From the NCBI RefSeq assembly GCF_000189635.1, contig NW_002476454.1:372001-436000 (forward strand): 64,000 nt of DNA, in the 5' to 3' direction. The notes beneath the pieces were generated by a model that did no database searches, was not told where the DNA came from, and saw nothing but the letters and a program-made list of their open reading frames with translations. The position numbers were made by a program, and so were the translations under genes. Numbering within the stretch: the stretch's first letter is position 1; every line of letters starts with the position of its first letter. This document shows, piece after piece, positions 28,630 to 42,084 of the stretch. Source of the stretch: Tetrahymena thermophila SB210. Taxonomy: Eukaryota; Ciliophora; Oligohymenophorea; Hymenostomatida; Tetrahymenidae.

Positions 28630-31600
28630 ATGCGCAACCAATCAAAGAGCCCTATTAAATTACGTTAATCTGTAATTTTTAATTGCGATAAATCAAAGTT
28701 AATTAATCATTTTTGTTATAAAAATAAGAATGGAAATAATAGATCTCAAATAGCTACTCCAGATAGAACCCTACAAAAAAAAGGCTAGGGTCTTCTTTAG
28801 TAAAACCAAGTAGATGAGACAGAACTTAAGGACAAAGTTTCTATAATAATCCGTATTCGTCCAACATTAACAAATGAACTTCAAGAACAATTTATACGTT
28901 AAGTTGATGTAATAAATCAAAACGATTAATAAATATTTATTTGAAAAACAGCATTAGAATTTTAAAATAATTTAGTTAAAAGCCAATTAAAATAAGAAGA
29001 TTAAAATATATGGTTTTAAGATATTTTCTATAGTTTTTTTTCAACTGAGATCAAAAATGATTAATGAAAAATTTTTTATAAAAGGATTCTACTTTGAAGA
29101 TTATGAGACCTGGCAATAGTTTACATATGAAATTTAATAGCATTTTACCTTCAGCTTCAAATCAGGATGACGTCTACAATCTTACTTAAGAATCTATTCT
29201 TTCTTTTTTAAATGGAACCAACAATACAATTTTTGCTTAGTAAATAAATTTACAAATTTTTCTATTTTTATAAGTAGTTAAAAAAACTTTTATTGCAAAA
29301 ATAAATTTACTTTATTTCTGTTAATAATATCTATTTATTTATTTATTTTATAAATATTTTAAAATTTTAATTAATTACATGATATAACTAATAGTGGTTA
29401 GACAGGTGCTGGTAAAACTTACACTATTTTAGGAGATCATAGTGAAAACCCTTCTTAATTAAATAATGAAAAAATACTCTCTTATTTATAAGGTTAGGAA
29501 AGAGGTATCCTTCCTCGTTCTCTATATTAAATCTTGTCAGAACTCAGCAAAAGAGATCAAGAAGATTATAGGTTGTATATTAGCTTTTTTGAAGTCTATA
29601 ATGAAAAGATATATGATTTATTTAACGGAAGAGATTAGAAGGACGGGCTGGAAATTAGGGAATCAAAGAATGGAGATGTTTAAATACCAGATTTAATTAC
29701 AGTAGAAATATAAAATATAGACTAAGCATTAGATATATTGATGGTAGGGTTAAGGAACAGAGCAACAGGATCTACTATGGCTAACTCGAAATCTTCTCGT
29801 TCTCATTCTATCTTTTAGATTTTATTATAACAAAAAATTAAGATTAAAAATGAGACATATGAAGATGAAATTGTCATTGAATCTATTGTAAAAAAAAAGT
29901 ATTAAAGATATTAATGTAAGCATTTTTTTAAAATATAGCTTAGAATTGTTGATTTGGCAGGTAGTGAAAAATTTAAAATTCCTCACGATATTTCAATAGA
30001 AGAAAAGCAAACGAGAATAGATGAATTAACTTGTATTAATGGTTCATTAAGTACTTTAGGACATTGTATATCTGCTTTGATTGATAAAAATCGTACTCAT
30101 ATACCTTTCCGTAATTCTAAACTAACTAGAGTCTTAAGTGATTCTTTATCAGGAAACGGAAAAATAACTTTTATAGTTTGTATATCTCCTTCAATGAGCT
30201 CATCATCAGAAACTTTCTCCACTTTACAAGTAATTAAATTTTAGTCTAAAACTCATATTGAATATTTTATAAATAGTTTGCAAATCGTGCTAAAAGAGCA
30301 GTTTTGGATGGCAGAAATCTTAGGGCAGACAAAATAGCTTAAAATAAGAGAATGATTGATTATGAAGAATATGCAGAACTTTCTAAAGCATATGCAAGAG
30401 AAAGGTTTTTAAGAGAAGAAATGGAGAAGTCTTTAAAAAAAAATTCAACCTAATATGACTTGGAGTTAGAAAATATACAGCTTAAGAAAGAAAATGAAGA
30501 ATTAAGGCAAATGATTTCCGCGATGAGGAATGGCACTCCTATCAGTGAAGTTTCTAATTCTTTGAGTAGAAATTCTACTATTGAAGATCAAAGCTCTATG
30601 AATAATTTATCTTAATAATCAAGATAACTAATTCATTAATAAAACAGATAAAGTCTTTAAAGTGGAAGCATGGGTTCATCTTTGAATGCAGTCTCTTAAT
30701 AATTTAAAAAAATGAGTAACTCATCAATAGATAAAAAGGTGAGATTTGTCGAAGGAAACAGAGGAAATGATAAACTTAAATAAGAGATAGAATGTGATGA
30801 TAATTCAATTTTCGAAAATCTCTCTATATTTAAAGAGCTCAAATAATAATAAAATGGACAAGGAAATGCCAACATAATTAATAATAACAATTTCAATAGT
30901 TTAAATAGTAATCACAGCGAAAATATGAGTATAAGAATAAATCAATTCTGGAAGGCTGGCGAAGACGAGGGATCTATTTCAGAATTTGCAGACAATATTA
31001 ATTTTAATAAGCTTGATCACAACAAATTACTATAAAGAATCAAAAGAAAAGAAATAGAAAAGAAATTAGAAATGTTTTTTGCTTATAATTCACCTGATAA
31101 CTAATCTTTGAAGCTTTTTAACGATTTAAAAAATGATGAAGGAAAATAGTAAAATTAAAATTTTTGAAATAAAAAAGATATATTTAAATTATAAAATTAC
31201 AGATTAGAAGATTTTAACAATGAATTTAATGGAAACGAAATGGATTCATCAACTCCAACTCCTGATGATGAATTTGTTAACAGAATGATAAATATGGTAT
31301 CAGCAATTTAAAAGAAGACATCTAATACATCAAAGGCTTCATCCAATAATTAAGTATGTTAATTATAATTTTAATAAGTTTTAATTAAATCCATATTTAA
31401 ATTATACTTACAAAAGAAAAGAGAATCAGAAGATAATTCATCCTCAAACATTTCATTTATACCATCAAATGCAAATTAAATGGAATATCAGGGAAGTAAA
31501 TAATATTACTAAGAAAACTTGAATAATATAAGCGAATCCAAATTTGAGTCTATTAGTAAATAGAAATAAAATAATCTTTAAATGTAATTAATAATTTTAC

Positions 31601-32882
31601 CTAAAAAAAGAAAATGCATTTGCTATGGTTAACAATAAAGATGATTTTATGGAAAATTAAGCTTAGAAAAACAATGGAAATGTATTTATTTTTTATTACT
31701 TTTGTAAAATATTAATTTTATTAATTTTTTGAATAGGATAAAGCAAATATATCATTAAATGGAAATAATTAAATGTATGATGCATCTTTACTTTCTATTA
31801 AAGATGATGTAATAAATAAAACAAAAAAATTCAAACATTTTTTTTAATTTATCTATTTTAAAAATAAGCTTGAAACCCTAAATAAAATGAATGAAATAAA
31901 AAGAAATCCAAATACTTACTAAAACAATGGTAGCTCAAATATGTAGATAAGACCTACTTCAAAGTCACCCATAAAGAACTATAATGGTAAAAAAATTTAT
32001 TGTGTAACAAGAAATTATTTATATTTTTAAATAAAAGATGAAAAAAGAGTAGAAAGTTCATCTAGCAATAGAAGCAGTCCATAAAAAAAGAACTCAAACC
32101 AAATTAGTTAATAAAATAAAAATTAAAATATAGGATAATAAATGAATTAGTTAAAAATGTAGAACAATTATAGGTATTTAATTAGTTAAATTGAAGAAAA
32201 GTTATGTAAAAATTATTTTTTTTAAGACCTGAATTAAAAAAGGGCATGTAGGAATTAAAATATAACTCAAATGAAATTAGCTTGAATTTTGACACTAACT
32301 AAACCTCTAACACTAACAAAAATTTTGGTATCTAAACTTATTTTTTTATTCAAAAACATTTAATAATATAAATTATAATAAAAGATTCTATCATCTAAAA
32401 AGTATAAGACAAATCTTAAAACATCACAAACATAGTCCATGATCTAAAATAAGAAATGTCTAAGGCAATTTCATAGCTTCATATGCTTCAATGTAAATTA
32501 TTTTTTTTATTTTCAAATCAAATATTTATTTATTAATTAATATATTTATTGTAGAGGCTGATTAAGAAATTAGAATGGCAGATGATTTTTCTGATAAAAA
32601 AAGTTTAAATGGCAGTTCAATACTTGCTGAAAAGAAAAATATGTCAAATGATTTTTCTCCATCTAAAATGGGAAATAACAATTTAATTTTTAAGAAATCT
32701 ATAACTCCGATAATGAAAAATTACGGATAAAAATAATAATCTGATTATGGAATTTCAAAAGAAAAGTATGTAATATTATTTTGGTTTATTTTATTTATTA
32801 TTAAATTAAATTTAAAAATTAAATAGTAATTATGATTGAAAATAGAGATTTCTATGATGAATAAAATTTATTGGATAACTGA
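28630..32882 (+). CDS. Kinesin with N-terminal motor domain
   Basis: A microtubule motor. The start MRNQSKSPIKLRQS at 28630 gives about 75 residues before the motor begins with KVSIIIRIRP. Introns at 28909-29084 and 29240-29394 interrupt the motor; the second splits FAY from the P-loop GQTGAGKTYTILG. Then come FFEVYNEKIYDLF, the switch I region ANSKSSRSHSIFQI, switch II IVDLAGSEK, and IPFRNSKLTRVLSDSLSG, followed by STLQ-FANRAK leading into the neck. All nucleotide-binding residues are present. The motor-first order and FANRAKRAV neck fit plus-end-directed N-kinesins; the subfamily is not clear. After a short coiled coil (EEMEKSLKK, LKKENEELRQMI) there is a long Ser/Asn/Gln-rich tail cut by many small introns, to TGA at 32880-32882. 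I estimate about 1100 residues; tail junctions are less certain than the motor. Confidence 0.88.
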
Positions 32883-33485
32883 AAGAATTGAAAAATGTAT
32901 ATAAAAGCTGAAGAAATAAATATTTCTACAGAATAAGATAACATCTCGATGTTAGAATCATTTAAATTAATAAACTAACTAATTAATTAATAAACTAAAA
33001 AAGTACTAATTAATGATTATAAATTAATATAATATAAAAAAATCAATCACATTTGATTTCTGTAAATAAATAAATTTCTAAAATATATTCTAATTTATAC
33101 AGTATTAATATGATATCATCATTTCATTTTATTATAATTTAATATAAACATTATTATTATTTCAACCTAATTAATCATCAAACTTTTGTTATTAAAAATT
33201 TACAAAAATGTATATTTTTTTTTAATTTTCTTTTATTTGTTTCTTCTAAATTAATATTATTTTATAGTTTTAAATTTTACTAGTTTTAACATTTTTAATA
33301 ATTAAATCAAAAAATAAGTATATTTCTACAATAAAATGATACTTTTAGGTGGCAAGTTTCTTTTGATTTCTGAGATATTAAATTCAAAAAAATTTTTTTT
33401 TTATGAAGATAGATATAATTTATTAAATTTTTAGTGATTAATTACTTTTTATACTTAGAATTTTAAAATTTTGTAGAAAACAAAA
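32883..33485. other. Intergenic spacer
   Basis: About 600 AT-rich bases between the kinesin stop and the DPM2-like start on the same strand. Nothing recognised beyond expected 3' and promoter regions. Confidence 0.4.
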
Positions 33486-33878
33486 ATGCAAATTTAAACA
33501 ATAGGAAAAATAGGCTTGGCCACAGTTACTTCATTCTATATTTATTATTTAGTATGGGTCTTGATAACAGTAAAAAAATTGTGCTAAGTTTAAAATTTTA
33601 TAATAATTGAAAATTTTTTAAATATTTATAAATAGCCTTTTATTGATGCAAACCATAAAGTTTAGAGCTACTTTCCTCATAGAGACTACGCTTATATGAT
33701 TCCAACTGTTTTAATTATTTTTATTGTTTCTATTTTCTTTACTTTTATTGGACTGGTGCTAATAACTCCTTCTAAAAAGCAAATAACAGCCCCTTAGAAC
33801 GTAATTATATAATACTTCCTACTATCTTATTAATATTTATAACAAAATTAATAGGTTAAAGTTAAAAATTCAGAATGA
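33486..33878 (+). CDS. DPM2: DPM2-like subunit of dolichol-phosphate-mannose synthase
   Basis: Three small exons (33486-33569, 33636-33800, 33855-33878) give 90 residues. DPM2 is a two-helix ER membrane protein that stabilises the DPM1 catalytic subunit, which makes Dol-P-Man for N-glycans and GPI anchors. Helix 1 is IGLATVTSFYIYYLVWVL, followed by ITPFIDANHKVQSYFPHRDY, which lines up with the family's LPFID..H.....FLPR.Y, and helix 2 is the Ile/Phe-rich MIPTVLIIFIVSIFFTFIG. Length matches the usual 80-90 residues. The last exon is only eight codons (VKVKNSE plus TGA); its intron is 54 bases, so reading straight through would keep frame and give a slightly longer tail. It is too small and too split to appear as a standard open frame. 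Confidence 0.85.
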
Positions 33879-34101
33879 ATGTATGGAAATTAAATTTAAA
33901 CTTATTATCGAAGTGCTTTGTTGATATCGAAATTTTAAACTTAACCTTAAAAATATTTAGTATTTAAAATTAACCAAGTTTATTTACAATTTTATGTTTT
34001 ACTTCAACATATAAAATAAGTTAAATATTATCACAAATTCAATAGATATTAAAAGAATAATTTAGATTAATGAGTTTTATGACAATTATTATGTAATAAA
34101 A

Positions 34102-35625
34102 TCACTTAGAATTTCTATAGAATTTTTCACAAAAAAGATTTACAAATTCAGTAAATATTTAGTTAGAGATTTAAGTTGAAAACCAAGGATCTGGGTTTAA
34201 ATAATTTAGTAAACAATCTTAGTTACTAGTTCTATATATTAGATCGTTAAGTTGGTTAATATAATTATCAGGATATCCAATTGCTAATACTGGAAAAGAG
34301 AGAAGTAGAGCAGGTATTGAGCTCTATTCGTAGTTCAATTTTTGTATTTTAAATATAATCGAATCGTGATCAAGAATACCTATATATGCTATTAGCTGTA
34401 CAATTACATCTACCAAAAGCGACTAAAAATTTTTGTACGATTAATCATATTTTATTAGTTAAACTTTTACAGAGTAATCATCTAATAAAGTTTGTTGAGA
34501 GGATTAACTTATATTTATAAATTTTGGATCTTTTTATAATTTTTTTAGTATTTCAATCTTTTTCTCACATTACAGAAGAACTTCTTTTTCTTTATTATCT
34601 AAATATGATTTTTTACCTTTCAATTTTGTTTTGATTTTATTGATTGCTTTAATTATACTATTTTCTTTGAGATAATACTTCAATAATTTATTCATAAAAA
34701 CGAAGTAAAAAATTAAAGCAGCTTACTATTCCTGTTAAATTAAAATATTTTTTTCTTAATATTAAATTTTATGTTTGAATGAAAAAATATGAAAAAATAA
34801 TTTTACAAATTTTATGTTTATTTAAAATTTATTAATTTTTTTATATTTATTTACTTCTTCAAAACCAAAATTTTTGATATAAGCCCTAACTTTTTCTACT
34901 GGTAATTTGAGTGAGTTAGTAGAATAGATAAATAATAAAGGAATTATTTAAGACAAAGTAAACTTGAGACAGATGATTTTGTTATCAAACTATTTAAAGA
35001 TACCTTCTTTTATTTAGTTATTATTTTATATCCACAATTACAATGATTACTTGTATTTATCTGATCCACAGGGTGTTTCATTTTGTGGTATAGTAATGTT
35101 TTAAGGCATAATACTTTAGAGTTATTGCTTTATGTTATTATTGCTCAAATTATACATAACTAGAATATATTTCATGTAGACACTAAAATTCAAAGGTTCA
35201 GGGCTTAAAATCGGATCATATTCTAACAAAGAATAGATTTCAGCAAAGAATAAATAGTGCCATGTTATATCGTATTTCTACTAACTTCCAAATTATTTAA
35301 GAACCTGCTTTAGATCTCCTGCAATTATTTGTTTGAATACTTCATCTTACAACTCGCTTTCTTTCTGTCTGTAAATATCTATTAAATTCCCTAATAAGCA
35401 TCCTCTTAAGAAAGAATCCAAAACTGCTCTGATTATTTCTGTTAGATTTTATATATTTTATGATTTTTACAGCAAAGTAGCTTAAACTCAAAAATAAATA
35501 AAGTTACTTTATCTTTTTGTATAACTCTAATCTTCAATAATTAACTGCTTGCTAGAATTACTTTACTAATCTTCTTTACATTAAATTGATTATGAGCTAT
35601 TTTTACTAGGCTACAACGTATCCAT
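34102..35625 (-). CDS. Unidentified helical protein
   Basis: Three exons (35625-35508, 35438-34855, 34731-34102) around introns of 69 and 123 bases give 444 codons ending in TGA. The phases close exactly, so the gene model is solid. A Ser/Gln-rich N-terminus of about 40 residues precedes a mostly helical body: AVLDSFLRGCLLGNLIDIYR, EVFKQIIAGDLKQVLKQFG and YLFFAEIYSLLEYDP. The C-terminal half has a basic helical stretch (KEVLLQCEKKIEILKKL) and ends DPWFSTQISNQIFTEFVNLF. There is no signal peptide or catalytic motif. The repeated helical pairs suggest an alpha-solenoid-like scaffold, but that is a guess and I do not recognise the family. Its 3' end is 223 bases from DPM2 (convergent) and its 5' end only 221 bases from the Alba gene (divergent). 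Confidence 0.75.
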
Positions 35626-35846
35626 TAATATATTTATTCGAATTTTAATATGTCTTAAAAATTATTTAAAAAGAAAATAGATTTGTTCTTTATAATAGCT
35701 TTTTTATTATAGTTTAGTCTTTTAATTTAAAAAATGCTTTTTGATAAAAAAATATATCTTAGTTTAATTTTTCTGTTTTTATTTGTTTTTTAATTAGATT
35801 TTTGTTATTGATTAGTATTGCATAAATTTTTATAAGTAAATATTAA

Positions 35847-36401
35847 ATGGAGTAGGAGATAGAAATTAAAAATAGTGAAAATTCAGCTACAAAAACAACT
35901 TAAGAAAATAAAAAAAATAAAAATAATTTTAAGCCATTTATAAAAAGAAAAGCTCTTCATTCTAAGGCTAATTTAAATGAATTGTATGTTAAAAATGAAA
36001 CTCACATAAGCATTTATATAAAAAGAATTCATAAATTGATTAAAGATGGGTATAATTTCATTATTTTTTTAGAAAATATTTTAGGCTTTTTAAAAAAATT
36101 ATTTAGAGCAAAAACTATTATCATACATGGAATGACTGCGAGTATACCGAAATGCGTATAAATAGCTTTGCATATGAGAGAGTATTACTCTGACATAACA
36201 ACTGAAATAGAAACAGGTAGCGCTAACACAATAATAGATCATTTACCAGTATAAATCAAATAATCGTTTAGTTTATAAATTTAAATTGCTTTAATAAAGG
36301 AAAAAAAGGTTTCAGATGAAGATGCAAGTGAAGAAGAATAAATGGATATCAAAATTAGATCTACTATTCATATAACTCTCAAAAAAGAGCTAAATTTTTG
36401 A
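35847..36401 (+). CDS. Alba-superfamily nucleic-acid-binding protein
   Basis: A single exon of 185 codons. A Lys/Asn-rich N-terminus of about 80 residues precedes a domain of about 70 residues beginning FRAKTIIIHGMTASIPKCVQ, then IALHMREYYSDITTEIETG and NTIIDHL. The strand-GM-x-A-helix opening and following strands match the Alba fold, shared by archaeal Alba and the eukaryotic RNase P/MRP subunits Rpp20/Pop7 and Rpp25, where the loop binds RNA or DNA. The tail is acidic (SDEDASEEEQMD) and then IRSTIHITLKKELNF. RNase P/MRP subunit or an Alba-like RNA-binding protein are both possible; sequence alone does not decide. Start chosen as the first ATG; the 221-base divergent gap to the minus-strand gene must contain both promoters. 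Confidence 0.65.
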
Positions 36402-37006
36402 AAAAAGTTTTTAGTTTAAATTAAATTTCTACTATACAAGGACTAACCTTATATTTCAATTAAGATATTTATATTTATCTCTATTTATCATAATATAATT
36501 AGATATTATAGATGCTACAAATTATACAAGTAAAATGCTTAATAGCAATTATTATACTAAAATGTGATTAGTTATTTCATATCTAAATGTTTTACATATT
36601 GTTTGTCTTTTAATTATTTTTATTTTTTTTTAAACTATTTTACTAAAAAAAATTAAAATAGATTTGCTTTATAATAAAACTTTGCTATTTAATATATTCA
36701 ATTATTTTTTAAACAGCTTTTAGCTTTTGTTAAGATTTTAACTAAAATTTTTAAAATTAATGAAAAAAGAAAAATTTTCAACTATTTTAAAATTCAAAAA
36801 AATAAATAAGAAAAATAGTGGTTGTGCAAAAAAATCAAAAGATAAAAACTTATAAATAATAGTTTTGCGTAAATGATCCAAGTTTTTTTTAAATTAATTT
36901 ATCACAATTTTTATCTATCAAAAGATTCCAATTTTAAATTATTTTGTAAAAAAATTAAATAAATATAAGAAAAGGATCAAAGCTAGTTGAAAGTTTTATT
37001 GAGCCA
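36402..37006. other. Intergenic spacer
   Basis: About 600 AT-rich bases between two plus-strand genes, with long T and A runs. No gene or element recognised. Confidence 0.4.
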
Positions 37007-40000
37007 ATGAATCCAACTGTAAATAATAATTCTGTAGTCTTTACATCGCCTACTAACAAAGGATATTCATTAAGTGACTTTAATGATTACGATTACAATT
37101 ATTAAACAGCAGAAAAAAAATTTGGAGAACCTATTTAAGCAGAATTTACATCACCTGTTGTTTAAATTGATTCTATTAGCAAGCTAAATATTTAATCAAC
37201 ATAGTAAGCAGATAAACCTAGCATCGATGTATTAGCTAAACTGTCTAAAAATTATTCAAGTAATGATTTAAGATTGAATAATCACCAATAAAAAGACAAG
37301 CAATAAACTACATAAGGTGAAAGACTTTTATCTGAAAATTCATCGTTTGTTAGAAAAAGTTTAAACAATTCAATAAATGTCAATTAGCTATCACCAAAAG
37401 TATACTATTTTATATAAAAATTTCAATAAATAATATATTTACTATGATTTAAAGCTATCACCAATGAAAAATTCTTTAGTTTCCATGAAGAGCAGTATAG
37501 TAAGTGAGTCAACTTCAACAAAAAATTAAAAATAATCTATCTATTTTCCTCAAACAAACAAATAAGTTGATAATTAAATCGGAGTTCCTATACAAATAAT
37601 TCCTTCTTAAGTTAATCACATTATTTTAAGTGAAAATACTAAAAATTAACAATCAAAGCAAATTATAATAAAAGAAAACAAATTGAGAAACAGCATAACA
37701 AATTTATCTAACATCAGCTAAAGTCCTATTAATAAAGATTATTCAAGTAAAAATTTTAATACAGCAGCAACAGCAACAAGCATCAATGACAATAAACTCA
37801 CCAAAAACACAGAGTATTCATTAAATCAATAGATTTTATAAATTTAGAGTGGCTAAAATGCAATTAATCATACTACAAATAATGCAAATAGTAGCTTTAG
37901 TTCTATTTAATAACATTTAGGAGATTTTTTGCACTAAGATGACTCTCTCAGTGCTCATAATTTAAACACTAATAACTACTAATATACATAAACATCTGAT
38001 AACAGCTTAAACAAATATTAATTCATGAAAATCTTTAATGACTCTAATGGCAATAATTTGCATGATCATAAACAATTTTTAGAAATATAGTAAAAAATGC
38101 TCTTTCTCATAACTGAAAATGAAAAATTAATTGAATATAACGAAAGTCTAATGAAAGAAAACAAGCTATTAAAGCAAGGAAGAGATTCTGCTATAAATAC
38201 TCACCGTTTAGATGTAGATGACTAAAAACGAAAGTATGATTTAGCATTAGAAAATAGAGACAAAGAAATTCGTTAGTTACGTGATCAAATAATGCGCCAA
38301 GAAATCGAGTACGAAGAACGCAGAAGCGAATTCATAGCAAAGGAGAAATAGTTTTATGAAAGAGAATAGAATTTGTTAAGAAAAATGACTTTATAAAACC
38401 AAGAAATAATAATTACTAACCAAAATGTTACAACTTAATAAATTCAAAAGAAAGTTATTGAAGAAGCTAATTTGCTAGCATCTGAAGAAATAATTAAGCG
38501 TTAAGAGAGTAGAATAAAAGAATTGGAGGATAAACTTTTCAGCTTTTAAGAAGAAAATAGAAAATTAGTTTAAACTTTAGCTTCTCATGATGCAACAGCA
38601 AGAGAATAACTCTCTTAGGCTCATAGCTAAAGCCTAGAAAAAATTGAAAAAATTATACAAACATCTAATCTTGATAAAAAGCTTTTGGAAGAATAGCTTA
38701 GAAAGGAAATTTAGATCATTTAATCTGAAAAGAGTAACCTTTAATTAGAATTATCAAACTAGAGAAATGAAAGCTTGCAAGTTTCTTAAATGGTGAACAA
38801 TGATATTCAAAAATTAGAAAATGATAAATTATAAGCTATCTCTAGGATTAATGAAATAGAATTGAAATGTGAGAGATTAATTGTTGATGTTTAGTAACTT
38901 AACACTCTTTTAGCAGAAAGATTAGAATAAATTAAGTCTTTAGAAGCTATAAATAAAGATTTGGAAGATAAACTTAATAGCTAACAGCCTCAATTAGAGT
39001 CCAATTAAACAGAAAGATTGTATCTTACTGAAGAAAATAAGTTATTAAAAATCAAAATTAAAGAAATGGAAGAAAGGTAGGTCGAAATATTAGAAAACAA
39101 ATATGAATAAGAATAACTTGTTGAAAAATATTAACAAATGACAGAATAATCATAAAAAATGAACTAAGAATATCTCTAAATCAATGAGACTCACCTTTTA
39201 AAAATTTAAGAGCTTGAAAAAGCTGTTGCAAACTCAACACTACTTTTAGAAAAATTAGATTAAAAAGATCATTACATTACTTAATTAATATAAACAATCG
39301 AATAAGACAAATTAGTGTAAAATTTTGTTTGTTTTCTTATAATTTTATTAAATCATATTTTTATCTTTTTAAAAGCTATCAATCTGAAAACGAGCAATTA
39401 ATTTTAGAAATCAAGAGATTAGAATCTAACCATTAGTTTGAGATTGAATAACTAAAATAACAGGACGTTAATTGTTAAAAAATTCAAGAGTAGGACTAAA
39501 TAATTAGCTAAATTGAACAAGAAAAAGAAAATATGAGATAAGAATTTGACCAAATGAAATTCTAATTCGAAAAAAACATTCAAGAATTAAACTCTTAAAT
39601 AGATTAAGAGAAAGAATAATATTTTGAATAGATTCAAAATTTGAAGGTTGAAATAAGCAACAAAAAAGATAATTTTGTTAAATTATAGGAGTTGGAAGCC
39701 TTAAATGCTTAATTATTAGATTAATTGGACATTAAAGAAAAAGCATTTTAACAAACTTGTATTAATTACGAAGAAAGAATTAATTAAGAAGTCTAAGCTC
39801 ATACATACTAAATAAATATAACTTTGACAAATTTAAAATCAGCAATGAGATAGCTAGAAGAAGAAAATAACGCCATAAAATTAGATTTAGATGCCCATAA
39901 ACGTGAGCTTGATAGATAACGTATTAGATATTAAGATCTATTAAATGTAATAAAAATTTATTACAAATTTAAAATTATAATTTTTATTTTTTTTATATGA

Positions 40001-40785
40001 CAATTTAGGAAAAAGAGCAAGTAGCTAACTAATATGAAAGATAAATACATACTATTGCTTAATAGAGTGAAAGAACTATTCATAATCTCAAGAGTGAGAA
40101 AGAAAGAGAAATGCAGTTCTTGTAAAGAGAACACTAAAGAATGCAATCCCTTTTGTAAGAAAAGGCAGAAATAATATCTAGATTACAATCTTATTCAGCA
40201 AATTAATATGGATTAAGCAGTAATACTAATGCTTAAAGTAGTAATTAATATGTGGAACGCTATTAATCAAAGAATAATTCTATTACTACTGGATTGACTA
40301 GTAGCTCCAGCTAATAGAATTTATTGAAAAAAAATTCAAGTCTTAATAGTTTACCTTATTACGATAGCTAATAAGAATAAGACGAAAATAATAATTTATC
40401 TAATACTGTAAAAAGATAACCTGGTCATTACTTACCCCCATTACCATAATAACCAGCTCAAAATTAAATTAATCCTAGAAATTAGTATATTCAACCTTCT
40501 ATATAAAGGTATTCTTCAGTTCAAAATATAAATTTATAGTCTTCTGATATCCCTAGATATGATAACTCCTTAGTTGAAGAAAATGATATGTTAAATAAAA
40601 TGATTCTTGAAAGATGCAGAAATATAGTAGAAGGTAAAATAGTGCCAGAAAATCAAGGGCCTTATGCATCAAAATAATAATACGGATCAAATAAGATAGA
40701 TGATTATACAAGTCTAAAATCTAATTTAGCTTAGTAAGCTGGTTAGGGTTCCTTGTTAAAAGCCTAAAATAATGAGAGAATATGA
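37007..40785 (+). CDS. Long coiled-coil protein (1200 residues)
   Basis: Exons 37007-37399, 37455-39316, 39376-39946 and 40009-40785 (introns of 55, 59 and 62 bases) sum to exactly 1201 codons. The N-terminal 340 or so residues are Ser/Asn/Gln-rich low complexity. From about residue 350 to about 990 the chain is a nearly continuous coiled coil dense in Glu, Lys, Leu and Gln (for example ALENRDKEIRQLRDQIMRQE and ELEDKLFSFQEENRKLVQTL). The C-terminal 200 residues are Ser/Gln/Pro-rich, with GHYLPPLPQQPAQNQ. No motor, kinase or membrane segment. Such proteins in ciliates are often structural parts of basal bodies or the cortex, or vesicle tethers, but nothing here points to one. The second donor lies in GTGTAA; using the inner GT keeps the phase. 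Confidence 0.8.
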
Positions 40786-42084
40786 TAATTTTTTGTATTT
40801 TATATTATATATCTAAAATAATTTTATGTATTAAGATATATATCATACTTATTAGTTACCTTTTATTATTTTATCTAATATTTTTCTAATAAATAATATT
40901 TGACAAATAGCATAAATTTAGAATCCATAAAAAATCAAAAACTTCCAAAAAAATAATTTATATTACATATTTAAAAATGGATATTTTCATAATATTAACT
41001 AATGTTTTAATTTATGATATCTATTTGGCAAAATAATTAATCATTATTTATTTTTAATTTATTTTTTTTCATATTAATGCTTTCTTTTTATTTACTAAAA
41101 AAGGTTGTTTAGCTTTAAATTTTGTTTAATTTTTAGAAAATTTACAAATTTTTTAGATTATAAATTTTTAACATAAATAAGATTATCAAAATATAGTCCA
41201 ATATTCTGATTATTCTATTATATTCATTTTTTGAATAAAATATTTTAGAATTAAATATATGAGATCACAGAAAATTAAATTTATTAGAAAATTACTAAAA
41301 TTTTTATGATATATTTACTGATCCTCTTTATTTGGGTTCACTATTAGGTTCAATGAATTTAATGTTATATATAGATTTAAATTACTAATTTATAATATTA
41401 AATTGCTTAAAATTATTAGTAAATTGATGTAATACAAAAAATAAATTATATAAATTACATATAGCTAGCTTTTATGTTATCTATTTAGTTGATTTATACT
41501 AATTGTTAAAATAATTTATATTAAATTCAAATTATAAAATATAATATACAAATAAGAATGTATATCTTATAAAAAAAGCATAAATAAAAAATATAAATAA
41601 TTATTTTATTTAAAATGGCATTCATGAACAAAAACTGACTTAAATTTATTATGATTGTAATTTAACCAAGTAATTCAATAAAATTTTTATGAAAATGTTA
41701 AACTAGTAAAAATTTTATTTTATAAATCAAATGATACGAAACAAAAATGAAAAAAAAAAAAATTATGACTTCATTCAATAAAAAATTAGATACATATTAA
41801 AATAAGGAATTTTCATAGATTTCTTTGAGAAAAAATTGAGTATTTTCTCATATTTCACTTCAATTTTTCAGTTTTTAGATTCCCTATTCTTAAATTATAA
41901 AGTTTTTATTATGTAATATTGTAGCTTGAAATAATTAAGATTATTTCAAAAGATTAGATTGCTTATATATCTTTTAAACACTCATTTTTGGAATAAATAC
42001 AATAAGAAATCTTTTTTTATTTATAAAAAACAAAAATTAAAAAAAATCTTTAATATTAAAATTTAATTCCCTCAAAAATAAGAA
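40786..42084. other. Long AT-rich intergenic region
   Basis: About 1.3 kb with many A and T runs and no protein-like frame on either strand under the ciliate code. It contains the presumed promoter of the peroxiredoxin gene. No RNA gene recognised. Confidence 0.45.

Noticed and set aside
28369-29170. Long plus-strand frame, open under the ciliate code, beginning MNDINYNQKY
   Set aside because: It overlaps the kinesin start in another frame, shows no family features, and is rich in Lys/Ile/Asn as expected from translated AT-rich DNA.
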